Made by a program: the position numbers and the translations under genes. Below, piece after piece: positions 14,379-22,918 of a DNA stretch of 52,468 bases. Position 1 is the stretch's first letter. Every line of letters begins with the position of its first letter. Origin of the DNA: Phenylobacterium parvum (GTDB taxonomy: Bacteria; Pseudomonadota; Alphaproteobacteria; Caulobacterales; Caulobacteraceae); contig JAPOKE010000003.1 in NCBI GenBank assembly GCA_029977805.1, forward strand, positions 1 to 52,468. The letters run 5' to 3'. The notes beneath the pieces were generated by a model, which worked only from the letters and a program-made list of their open reading frames with translations, was not told where the DNA came from and did no database searches.

Positions 14379-15815
14379 ATGCGCGAGTACCTGAAATTCT
14401 ACATCGACGGCCAGTGGGTCGATCCGGTCGAGCTGAAGACCCTCGACGTCATCAATCCCGCCACCGAGGGCGTCTGCGGCAAGATCGCCCTGGGCTCGTC
14501 CAAGGACGTGGACAAGGCTGTCGCCGCCGCCAAGAAGGCCTTCAAGACCTGGTCCCAGACCACCCGCGAGGAGCGCCTCGACGTCCTGAACCGCATCCTG
14601 GCCGAGTACCAGAAGCGCTTCGGCGACCTCGCCGTGGCCGTGACCGAGGAAATGGGCGCGCCCGCCTCGCTGGCCCAGCGCGCCCAGGTGCCGATCGGCC
14701 TCGGCCACCTGTCGACCGCCATCAACGTCCTCAAGGACTTCAAGTTCGAGGAGCAGCGCGGCCCGACCCTGCTCGTGAAGGAGCCGATCGGCGTCTGCGG
14801 CTTCATCACCCCCTGGAACTGGCCCCTGAACCAGATCGTCTGCAAGGTGGCCCCGGCCATCGCGACCGGCTGCACCATGGTCCTGAAGCCGTCGGAAGTG
14901 GCGCCCTTCTCCGGGCACATCTTCGCCGAGATCATGCAGGCCGCGGGCGTTCCCGCCGGCGTGTTCAACCTGGTGCACGGCGACGGCCCGACCGTCGGCG
15001 CCGCCCTGTCGAGCCATCCGGACATCGACATGGTCTCCTTCACGGGCTCGACCCGTGCGGGCATCGAGGTGGCCCGCAACGCCGCCCCGACCGTCAAGCG
15101 CGTGGCCCAGGAGCTGGGCGGCAAGAGCCCGAACATCGTCCTGGATGACGACGCCTTCGCCAAGGGCGTGGCCCGCGGCGTGGCGACCATGATGACCAAC
15201 TCGGGTCAGTCCTGTAACGCCCCGACCCGCATGCTGGTGCCGAAGACCCGCATGGACGAGGCCATCGCCGTCGCCCGCGAGGCCGCCTCCCAGGTGACCG
15301 TCGGCGATCCCAACGGCAACTCCCAGCTGGGTCCGGTGGTCTCCGAGGTGCAGTTCAACAAGATCCAGAAGCTGATCCAGGCCGGGATCGACGAGGGCGC
15401 GACCCTGGTCATCGGCGGCACGGGCCGGCCGGACGGCCTGGACAAGGGCTACTATGTGAAGCCCACCGTCTTCGCGAACGTCACCAACGAGATGACCATC
15501 GCCAAGGAAGAGATCTTCGGGCCCGTCCTGTCGATCCTCGGCTATGACTCCGTCGACCAGGCCATCGATATCGGCAATGACACCGAGTACGGCCTGGCCG
15601 CCTATGTCCAGTCCGGCGACCTCGACAAGGCGCGCAAGATCGCCTCGAAGCTCCGCGCGGGCCAGGTCTCCATCAACGGCGGGGGCGGCGACATGATGGC
15701 GCCCTTCGGCGGCTACAAGATGAGCGGCAACGGGCGCGAGTGGGGCGACTACGGCTTCCACGAGTTCCTCGAGACCAAGGCTGTCCTGGGCTACGCCCCG
15801 CAGGCCGCCGAGTAA
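14379..15815 (+). CDS. NAD(P)-dependent aldehyde dehydrogenase
   Basis: This 478-residue aldehyde dehydrogenase oxidises an aldehyde to its carboxylic acid. The start FYIDGQWVDP, the cofactor region GFITPWNWPLNQIVCKVAPA, the general base E245 (QELGGKSPNIVLDD) and the catalytic C279 (NSGQSCNAPTRML) are all intact, as are EIFGPVLSI and FGGYKMSGNGRE near the end. The ATG at 14379 follows GGAGG by five bases. Its product acid could feed the acyl-CoA ligase that starts 83 bases downstream. The 117-bp gap before it holds a stem of GCCGTGGA with TCCACGGC and two GANTC sites, so it may have its own promoter. The specific aldehyde is not determined. Confidence 0.93.
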   Translation: MREYLKFYIDGQWVDPVELKTLDVINPATEGVCGKIALGSSKDVDKAVAAAKKAFKTWSQTTREERLDVLNRILAEYQKRFGDLAVAVTEEMGAPASLAQRAQVPIGLGHLSTAINVLKDFKFEEQRGPTLLVKEPIGVCGFITPWNWPLNQIVCKVAPAIATGCTMVLKPSEVAPFSGHIFAEIMQAAGVPAGVFNLVHGDGPTVGAALSSHPDIDMVSFTGSTRAGIEVARNAAPTVKRVAQELGGKSPNIVLDDDAFAKGVARGVATMMTNSGQSCNAPTRMLVPKTRMDEAIAVAREAASQVTVGDPNGNSQLGPVVSEVQFNKIQKLIQAGIDEGATLVIGGTGRPDGLDKGYYVKPTVFANVTNEMTIAKEEIFGPVLSILGYDSVDQAIDIGNDTEYGLAAYVQSGDLDKARKIASKLRAGQVSINGGGGDMMAPFGGYKMSGNGREWGDYGFHEFLETKAVLGYAPQAAE

Positions 15816-15823
15816 GTCCGGCG

Positions 15824-15849
15824 CCGCCCCGGGCCCCGGCCCGGGGCGG
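15824..15849 (+). other. Strong hairpin between aldehyde dehydrogenase and acyl-CoA ligase genes
   Basis: CCGCCCCGGG (15824-15833) and CCCGGGGCGG (15840-15849) form a ten-pair stem with a six-base loop. No T run follows, so it may protect or process the mRNA between two genes rather than terminate it. Confidence 0.4.
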
Positions 15850-15898
15850 TCGCCTGATCTCCAGACTTCCCGCACCGCGACCGCCGGAGAGCACTTCC

Positions 15899-17479
15899 AT
15901 GCCTGACGCTCCCGTCATCGTCCTGCCCGAGCTTTCCTGCGCCGCGGACGTGGTCCGCCACCACGCCAGGGTCCGCCCCGACGCGGTCGCCCTGGTCTTC
16001 CAGGACGAGCAGGTCACCTATGGTGAGCTGGACGTCCTGTCGTCCCGCTGCGCCAACGCCCTGCTCGCCGCCGGCGTCAGGCCGGGGGAGAGGGTCGGGA
16101 CCCTGGCCCGCGGCAATGCGGACTTCTTCATCCTGTGGTTCGGCTGCCTGAAGGCGGGCGCCTGCCTCAATCCCGTGAACTGGCGCCTCGCGCCCCCGGA
16201 AGTGGCCTTCATCCTGAAGGACGCCGGCTGCCGGCTGGCGGTGATCGGGGCAGACTATTCGGCGATGATCGAGGGCCTGGCCGGCGACCTGCCGGACCTG
16301 TCCACGCGCATCCAGTTCGAGCCCGGTCATGCCGCCTGGCCGGGCTTCCGAGACTGGATCGGCGCCCATTCCGACGTCGATCCCCGCCGCGAGGCCCGGC
16401 CGGACGATGACGTCATCCAGCTCTACACTTCCGGCACCACCGGCCTGCCCAAGGGCGTCCAGCTGACCGAGGCCAACTACGCCGCCTGCTTCCGCAGCGC
16501 CAGCACGGCCTGGGCCCTCATCGAGCCGGGCGACGCGGTCCTGGTCTGCATGCCGCTGTTCCACGTGGCGGGGGCCAACCTCGGCATGCTGGGCCTCCTC
16601 ATGGGCGGCCGGTGCATCATCATGCGCGAGGTCGACGTCGGACTGATGCTCCGGCTGTTCGGCGAGCATGGCGTCCGCCACGCCTTCCTGGCGCCGGCCA
16701 TCATCAACATGGTCCTGCAGCATCCCGACCAGGCCCAGGCCGACCTGTCGCGCCTCGACTATGTGTATTACGGCGCCTCGCCGATCTCGGAGGAGGTGCT
16801 GACCCGGGCCCAGGCCCGGTTCGGGTCGCGGTTCATGCAGCTCTACGGGCTGACCGAGACCATCGGCGGCGGATGCTACCTGCCCCCCGAAGCGCATGAC
16901 GCCGCCCTGGGCAAGCTCCGCTCCTGCGGGCGCCCCTCGCCGGGCTACGAGATCCGGGTCCGCATCGACGGCCGCGACGCCGCGGTGGGCGAGGTCGGCG
17001 AGATCGAGATCCGCTCCGAAGGGATCATGAAGGGCTACTGGAACCGCCCGGACGCCACCGCCCAGTCCATCGACGCCGAGGGTTGGTTCCGTTCGGGCGA
17101 CGCCGGCTTCTTCGACGCCGACGGCTACCTGTTCATCCACGACCGGGTGAAGGACATGATCGTGTCGGGCGGGGAGAACGTCTATCCCGCCGAGGTCGAG
17201 AACGCCCTGATGTCGCACCCCGACGTCGCCGATGCGGCGGTGATCGGCGTGCCGGACGACCGCTGGGGCGAGGCGGTGAAGGCCATCGTCGTCCTCAGGC
17301 CCGGGGCTGCCCCGGACCCTGAGTCGATCATCGCCCACTGCCGGACCCAGATCGCCGGCTACAAGACCCCGAAGACCATCGACTTCATCGACGTCCTGCC
17401 GCGCAATCCCTCCGGGAAGGTCCTGCGGCGGGAGCTTCGCGAGCCCTACTGGCGGGGCCGCGAGCGCCGGGTCGGCTGA
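15899..17479 (+). CDS. Long-chain or medium-chain acyl-CoA synthetase
   Basis: The 526-residue ANL-superfamily enzyme activates a carboxylic acid to its CoA thioester with ATP. The phosphate-binding motif is YTSGTTGLPKGVQLT near residue 177, the A5 motif is QLYGLTETIGG, A7 is WFRSGDAGFFDADGYLFIHDR, A8 starts VKDMIVSGGENVYP, and the catalytic lysine is in NPSGKVLRRELRE near the C terminus. All motifs are intact. I chose the ATG at 15899, after CCGGAGAG, where family similarity begins. It follows the aldehyde dehydrogenase gene and precedes an esterase gene by 28 bases, consistent with activation of the acid made by the dehydrogenase. The chain length preferred is unknown. Confidence 0.93.
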   Translation: MPDAPVIVLPELSCAADVVRHHARVRPDAVALVFQDEQVTYGELDVLSSRCANALLAAGVRPGERVGTLARGNADFFILWFGCLKAGACLNPVNWRLAPPEVAFILKDAGCRLAVIGADYSAMIEGLAGDLPDLSTRIQFEPGHAAWPGFRDWIGAHSDVDPRREARPDDDVIQLYTSGTTGLPKGVQLTEANYAACFRSASTAWALIEPGDAVLVCMPLFHVAGANLGMLGLLMGGRCIIMREVDVGLMLRLFGEHGVRHAFLAPAIINMVLQHPDQAQADLSRLDYVYYGASPISEEVLTRAQARFGSRFMQLYGLTETIGGGCYLPPEAHDAALGKLRSCGRPSPGYEIRVRIDGRDAAVGEVGEIEIRSEGIMKGYWNRPDATAQSIDAEGWFRSGDAGFFDADGYLFIHDRVKDMIVSGGENVYPAEVENALMSHPDVADAAVIGVPDDRWGEAVKAIVVLRPGAAPDPESIIAHCRTQIAGYKTPKTIDFIDVLPRNPSGKVLRRELREPYWRGRERRVG

Positions 17480-17507
17480 CCCGCCAACGCCATCAGGAGG
17501 ACCGCCC

Positions 17508-18443
17508 ATGGATCCGCACTTCAAGGCCATGCTCGACGCCGAGGCCGCTGCGGCGGCGGGACAGGAGGCGCCGCCCCTCGACAGCCTTCCCCCGGAAATG
17601 GTCCGCGCCGGCTATGTCATGCAGCGCACCAGCCAGAACACCCGGGCGCCCAGGGACGTGGAGACCCGCGACCTGCAGGTCGACGGCGGCGCCGGGCCGG
17701 TGGGCGCGCGCCTCTACACGCCGGCGGGTGCGCCTGCGGCGACCCCGGGGCTCGTCTATTTCCATGGCGGCGGCTTCGCCATCGGCAACCTCGAGACCCA
17801 TGACGGCCACTGCCGGCGGCTGGCGGCCTATTCGGGCTGCCGGGTTCTGGCGATCGACTACCGTCTCGCCCCGGAGAATCCCTTCCCGGCAAGCCATGAC
17901 GACTGCCTCGCCGCGACCAGGTGGGCCTTCGACCACGCCGCGGAGATCGGCTTCGATCCCACCCGCATCGGGGTCGGGGGCTGCTCGGCGGGCGGCAACC
18001 TCGCGGCCTCGATCGCCATCGACCTGAAGGCGGACCCGAAGCGCCGCCTCGTCTTCCAGATGCTGCTCTACCCCTACATCTGTCCTGAGACGGATACCGA
18101 GAGCCGCAAGCGGATGGATGGGCCGCTGCTGACCAAGGCCGCCATCGACTGGTTCGTGAAGTGCCTGGCCGCCGAGGGGCATCCCGAGATCGACCGGGTC
18201 ATCCTGGGCTCGAAGGTCGACGTCTCGGCCACCCCGGCGGCCTATGTCGTCACGGCGGGTTACGACCCCCTGCAGGACGAGGGACGCGACTACGCCAGGC
18301 GGCTCGAAGCGGCCGGGGTCCCCGTGCGCCACGTCCACTACCCGGACCTGCTGCACGACTTCTACATCATGGGCGATGTCTCGCCTGCGGTGGAGACGGC
18401 GGCCCGGGAGGCCGCGGAGGCCATGAAGGCCGCCTTCTCCTGA
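17508..18443 (+). CDS. HSL-family alpha/beta hydrolase (esterase)
   Basis: The 311-residue enzyme belongs to the hormone-sensitive lipase family of carboxylesterases (family IV). The oxyanion-hole motif HGGG is at 86-89. The nucleophile elbow is GGCSAGG (157-163) with S160, and D253 (AGYDPLQDEG) and H283 (LLHDFYIM) complete the triad. The elbow has cysteine where the common subfamilies have GDSAGG or GTSAGG, which may change substrate preference. No signal peptide is seen. It is the last gene of the rightward lactonase-dehydrogenase-ligase-esterase cluster and converges on nhaA. A role in releasing an acid or alcohol from an ester is inferred. Confidence 0.9.
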   Translation: MDPHFKAMLDAEAAAAAGQEAPPLDSLPPEMVRAGYVMQRTSQNTRAPRDVETRDLQVDGGAGPVGARLYTPAGAPAATPGLVYFHGGGFAIGNLETHDGHCRRLAAYSGCRVLAIDYRLAPENPFPASHDDCLAATRWAFDHAAEIGFDPTRIGVGGCSAGGNLAASIAIDLKADPKRRLVFQMLLYPYICPETDTESRKRMDGPLLTKAAIDWFVKCLAAEGHPEIDRVILGSKVDVSATPAAYVVTAGYDPLQDEGRDYARRLEAAGVPVRHVHYPDLLHDFYIMGDVSPAVETAAREAAEAMKAAFS

Positions 18444-18466
18444 GCCCTCAGCCCCGCGGCGCGGCG

Positions 18467-19687
18467 TCAGCCGTGCCCGTGGCCGGCCGAGGCGGGCGCT
18501 GAGGTTCCCAGCCTGTCCCTCTGCTTCTGGCTCCAGGCCAGCACCGCCATGCCGAGGGCCGCCGAGAGGACGGAGCCGCCGATCACGCCCAGCCGAACGG
18601 CGCTCTGCGCCGTCGGGTTCTCGGCATCGAAGGCCAGGGCGCCGATGAACAGGCTCATGGTGAAGCCCACCCCGCACAGCAGGGCGCAGCCGTAGAGCTC
18701 CATCCAGGTGGCGTCGGTCGGACGCCGGGCGAGGCCAAGCCGGATGGCGAGGGCGGAGGCCCCGAAGACGCCGATCTGCTTGCCGATGAACAGGCCCGCG
18801 GCGACGCCCAGGGCCACCGGGCTCAGCAGGTTGCCGGCCGACAGGTCGCTGAACGAGAAGCCCGCTGCGGCGAAGGCGAAGACCGGCATGATCCCGTAGG
18901 CGACATAGGGGTGCAGGCCATCCATCATCTGCTTGAGCATGCCGCGCTCCCCCGGTCGCCGGGGTTCGATGGGGATGGTCATGGCCGCCGCGACCCCGGC
19001 GATCGAGGCGTTGACCCCGCTCTCGAGGGTAAAGGCCCAGACCAGGAAGGCGAGGACGGCGAAGAGGGCGTAGGGGGCTCTCTTCCAGCGGGCGGCGAGG
19101 AACATGGCGGCCAGCATGAGGCCCGCGCCCAGCAGGGCGGCGATGTCGATGTGGTCGGTGAAGAGGGTCGCGATCAGGACGACGGCGCCCAGGTCGTCGG
19201 CGATGGCCAGGGTCAGCAGGAAGGTGCGAAGTGCGGCCGGGAGCCGCGGCCCCGCAATGGCGAGGGCGGCGAGGGCGAAGGCGATGTCCGTGGCGACGGG
19301 GGCGGGCCAGCCCTCCACCTCGCCGCCCGGTCCCATGTTGAAGGCCAGGTAGACCAGGGCGGGGACAATCATGCCGCCGAGGGCGCCCAGCACCGGCAGG
19401 GCCAGCTTGCGCGGGTTGGAGAGCTCGCCGCGGAGGATCTCGTACTTGATCTCCAGCCCCACGACGAAGAAGAAGATCGTCATCAGCCCGTCCTTGATCC
19501 ACTTCAGGACGGTCTTGGTGATCTCGATGTCGCCGACCTGGAAGGTCAGGGGGTGCTTGATCAGGCCGAAGTAGCTGGCTGACCAGGGCGAGTTCGCCAG
19601 GATGATGGCGAGGGCTGCGGCCAGGGCGAGGATGATCCCCGAAGCGGCTTCGGTCTTCAGGAAATCGAGTGTGATCTTGCGGCTCAT
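18467..19687 (-). CDS. nhaA: Na+/H+ antiporter NhaA
   Basis: NhaA exchanges two external protons for one internal sodium ion at the inner membrane and protects cells from sodium and alkaline stress. The 406-residue length fits the family. The start KITLDFLKTEAASGIILALAAALAIILANSP is typical, and the ion-binding aspartates are visible in VATDIAFALAAL and LAIADDLGAVVLIATLF, corresponding to D133 and the D163-D164 pair of E. coli NhaA. About twelve hydrophobic segments are seen. The tail is short, polar and histidine-containing (SAGHGHG). It diverges from selO with 79 bases between starts. Regulation is not visible; no nhaR gene is adjacent. Confidence 0.96.
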   Translation of the reverse strand: MSRKITLDFLKTEAASGIILALAAALAIILANSPWSASYFGLIKHPLTFQVGDIEITKTVLKWIKDGLMTIFFFVVGLEIKYEILRGELSNPRKLALPVLGALGGMIVPALVYLAFNMGPGGEVEGWPAPVATDIAFALAALAIAGPRLPAALRTFLLTLAIADDLGAVVLIATLFTDHIDIAALLGAGLMLAAMFLAARWKRAPYALFAVLAFLVWAFTLESGVNASIAGVAAAMTIPIEPRRPGERGMLKQMMDGLHPYVAYGIMPVFAFAAAGFSFSDLSAGNLLSPVALGVAAGLFIGKQIGVFGASALAIRLGLARRPTDATWMELYGCALLCGVGFTMSLFIGALAFDAENPTAQSAVRLGVIGGSVLSAALGMAVLAWSQKQRDRLGTSAPASAGHGHG

Positions 19688-19766
19688 GGCCTTCGGTTAA
19701 CACGCGGGCCAGGATTGGCAAGGATCAGGTCTTGCGGCGACGCCGCGCTGCGGCCATGTCGACCCG

Positions 19767-21191
19767 ATGCCTGTCTCGCCGCACTACGCCCCTGATCCCC
19801 GGCTCCCGGCCCTCGGCGGCGATTTCGCCGATCCCGTCCGAGCCGCGGACTTCCCTGAGCTCCGCCTGCGCTGGCGGAACGGGCGCGCAGCAGGCGCCGT
19901 GGGGCTGGACGGCCTGACAGCCGGGGAATGGTCCGACCATTTCGGACGTTTCCAGCCCCTTCCGGCCAATCTCGAGACGCCCCTGGCCCAACGCTATCAC
20001 GGCCACCAGTTCCGGGTTTACAACCCGGACCTCGGGGACGGCCGGGGCTTTACCTTCGCCCAGCTTCGCGAGGCCGGAACCGGCCGCCTGCTCGACCTCG
20101 CCACCAAGGGGTCCGGCGTCACGCCCTGGTCGCGGAGCGGGGATGGCCGCCTGACCCTGAAGGGCGGCGTCCGGGAAGTCCTCGCCGCCGCCCTGCTCGA
20201 GGCCCTGGGGGTCCCGACCTCCCGGGCCTTCTCCCTCATCGAGACCGGCGAGGCCCTGGTGCGCCAGGACGAACCGAGCCCGACCCGGTCCGCCGTCCTC
20301 GTGCGGCTGAGCCACAGCCACATCCGCTTCGGGACCTTCCAGCGGCCCGCCGCCCTCGACCGGCCCGACCTGGTCCGCCGCCTCCTGGACTACACCCTCG
20401 AACATTACTTCCCGCACCGCATGGACGCGGAGGATCGGGGCGTCGCCCTGCTCGAGGAGGCCAGCCGCGCCGCCGCCGACCTCGTCGCCGCCTGGATGGC
20501 GGCCGGGTTCGTCCATGGGGTCCTCAACACCGACAACATGAACATCACCGGCGAGAGCTTCGACTACGGGCCCTACCGCTTTCTCCCGCACAGCGATCCC
20601 AACTTCGTGGCCGCCTATTTCGACCACGCCGGCCTCTACAGCTTCGGCCGCCAGCCGGAGGCGGTGTTCTGGAACCTCCGGCAGCTGGCCGGATGCCTGC
20701 TCGCGGCCGGTTCGGCCGAGGACGCCCTGGTGCAGGTCCTCAATGGCTTCGGCGACCTCTACCGTGAGGCCCTGGCCCGGGCGGTCACCCGCCGGCTCGG
20801 CCTCGTCTACCGCGGGGACGGATCGGACGTCCGCCTGGTCAGCGCCGCCTTCCAGGCCCTCGCCGCAGGAGGGCCCGGGGTCCGCTGGGAGCCCTTCTTC
20901 TTCGACTGGTTCTGCGGCGATGCGGCGCGCGCCCTGGACGGGCCCCGGGGCGGGATCTACCGGGGCGAGGCCTTCGACGCCTTCCGCAGCGAGATGGCCG
21001 ACGCCGCCGTCGATCGCCCCGAGCGGCTGTCACACGCCTATTTCCGCCGCCCGGATCCCGTCGAACTCCTGATCGACGGCATAGAAGCCATCTGGGCGCC
21101 AATCGCGGAAGCGGACGACTGGTCGCGTTTCGAGGCCTGCCTGGCGGAGATCGAGGTCGCCCGGGAAGCCCTGGACCTTCAGCCGGCCTGA
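19767..21191 (+). CDS. selO: SelO/YdiU protein adenylyltransferase
   Basis: SelO is a pseudokinase-fold enzyme that transfers AMP, instead of phosphate, to Ser, Thr or Tyr of target proteins, and affects redox control. The 474-residue length is close to E. coli YdiU (478). Signature regions are AQRYHGHQFRVYNPDLGDGR, the nucleotide-binding KGSGVTPWSRSGDGRLTLKGG, and the metal-binding VHGVLNTDNMNITGESFDYG. Bacterial forms end without the C-terminal selenocysteine of animal SelO; here the C terminus is LDLQPA with no cysteine. The ATG at 19767 is in the divergent gap with nhaA. Its 3' end overlaps the convergent eamA gene by 13 bases. Targets in this organism are unknown. Confidence 0.95.
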   Translation: MPVSPHYAPDPRLPALGGDFADPVRAADFPELRLRWRNGRAAGAVGLDGLTAGEWSDHFGRFQPLPANLETPLAQRYHGHQFRVYNPDLGDGRGFTFAQLREAGTGRLLDLATKGSGVTPWSRSGDGRLTLKGGVREVLAAALLEALGVPTSRAFSLIETGEALVRQDEPSPTRSAVLVRLSHSHIRFGTFQRPAALDRPDLVRRLLDYTLEHYFPHRMDAEDRGVALLEEASRAAADLVAAWMAAGFVHGVLNTDNMNITGESFDYGPYRFLPHSDPNFVAAYFDHAGLYSFGRQPEAVFWNLRQLAGCLLAAGSAEDALVQVLNGFGDLYREALARAVTRRLGLVYRGDGSDVRLVSAAFQALAAGGPGVRWEPFFFDWFCGDAARALDGPRGGIYRGEAFDAFRSEMADAAVDRPERLSHAYFRRPDPVELLIDGIEAIWAPIAEADDWSRFEACLAEIEVAREALDLQPA

Positions 21192-22075
21192 GGCGACGGG
21201 CGCGCGGCCCTCTGGGCGAGGATCACCCCGGTCAGGGCGATGGCGCCCCCCAGCATCTGGCCCGGCCCGAAGACCTCGCCGAACAGGAGCCAGCCCAGCA
21301 CGGCCGCCACGACGGGCTGGACGAGGACCACCACGGAGGTGACCGAGGCGGGCAGGCGGCCCAGGGCCCAGGCGATGGCGCCCTGGCCGGTGACGTGCAT
21401 CACGCCCAGGCCGACGCAGGCGGCCCAGCCCCCGGCCGTCGCCGGCAGCAGCCGCTCTCCCAGGAGTCCCGAGGCGACGAGGAGCAGGGGGGCGGCGGTC
21501 AGGCTGGACCAGAACATGACCTGGGCGGCGCCGCGGGTCCTGCGGGCCCGCTGGACCGCCAGGAAATAGAGGGCGTACCAGACCGCCGTCATGGCCGAGA
21601 AGGCGTCGCCCAGCGGCGGGTTGACCCCGGGAAGGCCGGGGTCCCTCGCCAGGGTCATCAGGCAGGCGCCGCCCACGGCGAGGGCGACCGCCGCGAGGAA
21701 GAGCGGCCGGACACGCTCGCGGAAGACCAGCCAGGCGACGCCGGTCACGATCACCGGGGTCAGGTTGGACAGGATGGTCGCCTTGGCCACCGATGTCAGG
21801 GCGATGCCGTAATGCCAGAAGGCCAGGTCGAGGGCGAAGGCGGCGCCGGCGAGGCCGAGCACCCAGCCGGCCGGGCCTACGCCGCCGCTCTCCCGCCGGG
21901 CGATGAGGGCGAGGAGGGGCAGGGCGAAGAGCATGCGCCAGAATCCCACGGCCGCCGGACCCGAGTCGGCGAGGCGCACGAGGATCGGCGCGAGGCCGAT
22001 GATGCAGGCGCCGGCGAGGAGGACCAGCATGGCCGTCCGGCGCTCCCGGCCCCCGGCCTCTGCGACATCAGTCAA
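21179..22075 (-). CDS. EamA/DMT family transporter
   Basis: The product of about 298 residues is a ten-segment inner-membrane transporter of the drug/metabolite transporter superfamily, with two EamA repeats. Repeat one starts LLAGACIIGLAPILVRLAD and repeat two starts near PLGDAFSAMTAVWYALYFLAV. Family members export amino acids, nucleotides or other metabolites, and the substrate is not predictable. The start is uncertain: TTG at 22075 has GGAG seven bases upstream and overlaps the gluQ stop, while ATG at 22030 would begin right at the first membrane helix, and TTG at 22090 is also open. It is the last gene of a leftward tetR-gluQ-eamA unit and overlaps selO at its 3' end. Confidence 0.85.
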   Translation of the reverse strand: MTDVAEAGGRERRTAMLVLLAGACIIGLAPILVRLADSGPAAVGFWRMLFALPLLALIARRESGGVGPAGWVLGLAGAAFALDLAFWHYGIALTSVAKATILSNLTPVIVTGVAWLVFRERVRPLFLAAVALAVGGACLMTLARDPGLPGVNPPLGDAFSAMTAVWYALYFLAVQRARRTRGAAQVMFWSSLTAAPLLLVASGLLGERLLPATAGGWAACVGLGVMHVTGQGAIAWALGRLPASVTSVVVLVQPVVAAVLGWLLFGEVFGPGQMLGGAIALTGVILAQRAARPSPQAG

Positions 22076-22910
22076 GTTCAAGCTCCGCAATCAGCTGGTC
22101 GGGGGACAGGCCCCGCGCGCGGATCGCCTGGAGGGTTTCCGCCTGGTCCCGCTTGGCGTAGCGCTTTCCGTCCGGTCCGACCAGAAGGCGATGGTGCCTG
22201 TAGACCGGTTCCGGCAGCCCCAGGAGGTGCTGCAGCAGGCGCTGGACCGAAGTCGCGCCGAAGAGGTCGCATCCGCGCACCACGTGGGTGACCCCCTGGA
22301 AGGCGTCATCGACCACGACGGCGAGATGGTAGGCGACCCCGATGTCCTTTCGGGCGAGGACGATGTCCCCCGCGGCCTCTGGGGCGACCGACCGCCTTCC
22401 GGTCTCGCCGGCCGGTCCCGCTCCGGTCTCCAGGAAGCCAAGCGGTCCGGCGCGCGCCGCCGCCGTCCGGACATCCAGCCGCCAGGCGAAGGCTTCGCCC
22501 GCGTCGAGCCGCGCCGCTTCCTCTCCCGCCGCCAGTCGCTGGCCGAAGAAGACGGGCTCCTCGCCGTGGGGCGCGCGGGTCATCGCTTCAGCCACCTCGC
22601 GCCGGGTCCGGAAGCACCTGTAGGCGAGGCCGTCGCCTTCCAGCCGGGCCAGCGCCGCCGCGTAGGCTTCGCCCCGCTCGGACTGCCGAAGGACGGGCCC
22701 GTCCCAGGCCAGTCCGAGCCAGGCCAGGTCCTCGAGGATCCCGGCCTCGAACTCCGGGCGGCAGCGGACGCGGTCGATGTCCTCGATCCTGAGCCGGAAG
22801 AGACCGCCGGCGGCGTCGGCGGCGCGCCGGGCGGTGAGGGCCGAGAAGGCGTGTCCCCGGTGCAGCCGCCCCGTCGGGGAAGGGGCGAACCTGAAGACCG
22901 GTCGTTCCAC
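22068..22910 (-). CDS. gluQ: Glutamyl-Q tRNA(Asp) synthetase
   Basis: GluQ-RS is a paralogue of glutamyl-tRNA synthetase that lacks the anticodon-binding domain and attaches glutamate to queuosine in the anticodon of tRNA-Asp. The 280-residue length fits. The class I HIGH-like motif lies in RFAPSPTGRLHRGHAFSAL and the KMSKS-like motif in PDGKRYAKRDQAETL. DRVRCRPEFEAGILEDLAWLGLAWDG and YHLAVVVDDAFQGVTHVVRG are family signatures. The start is a GTG at 22910, nine bases after the tetR stop, with no strong ribosome-binding site. No zinc-binding cysteine set is visible in the region where E. coli YadB has one. It is likely cotranscribed with tetR and eamA. Confidence 0.93.
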   Translation of the reverse strand: MERPVFRFAPSPTGRLHRGHAFSALTARRAADAAGGLFRLRIEDIDRVRCRPEFEAGILEDLAWLGLAWDGPVLRQSERGEAYAAALARLEGDGLAYRCFRTRREVAEAMTRAPHGEEPVFFGQRLAAGEEAARLDAGEAFAWRLDVRTAAARAGPLGFLETGAGPAGETGRRSVAPEAAGDIVLARKDIGVAYHLAVVVDDAFQGVTHVVRGCDLFGATSVQRLLQHLLGLPEPVYRHHRLLVGPDGKRYAKRDQAETLQAIRARGLSPDQLIAELELD

Positions 22911-22918
22911 GCGCCGTG

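Noticed and set aside
13224..15875. An 883-codon minus-strand frame opposite the SMP-30 and aldehyde dehydrogenase genes
   Set aside because: It is antisense to genes with intact catalytic motifs and has no recognisable domain.
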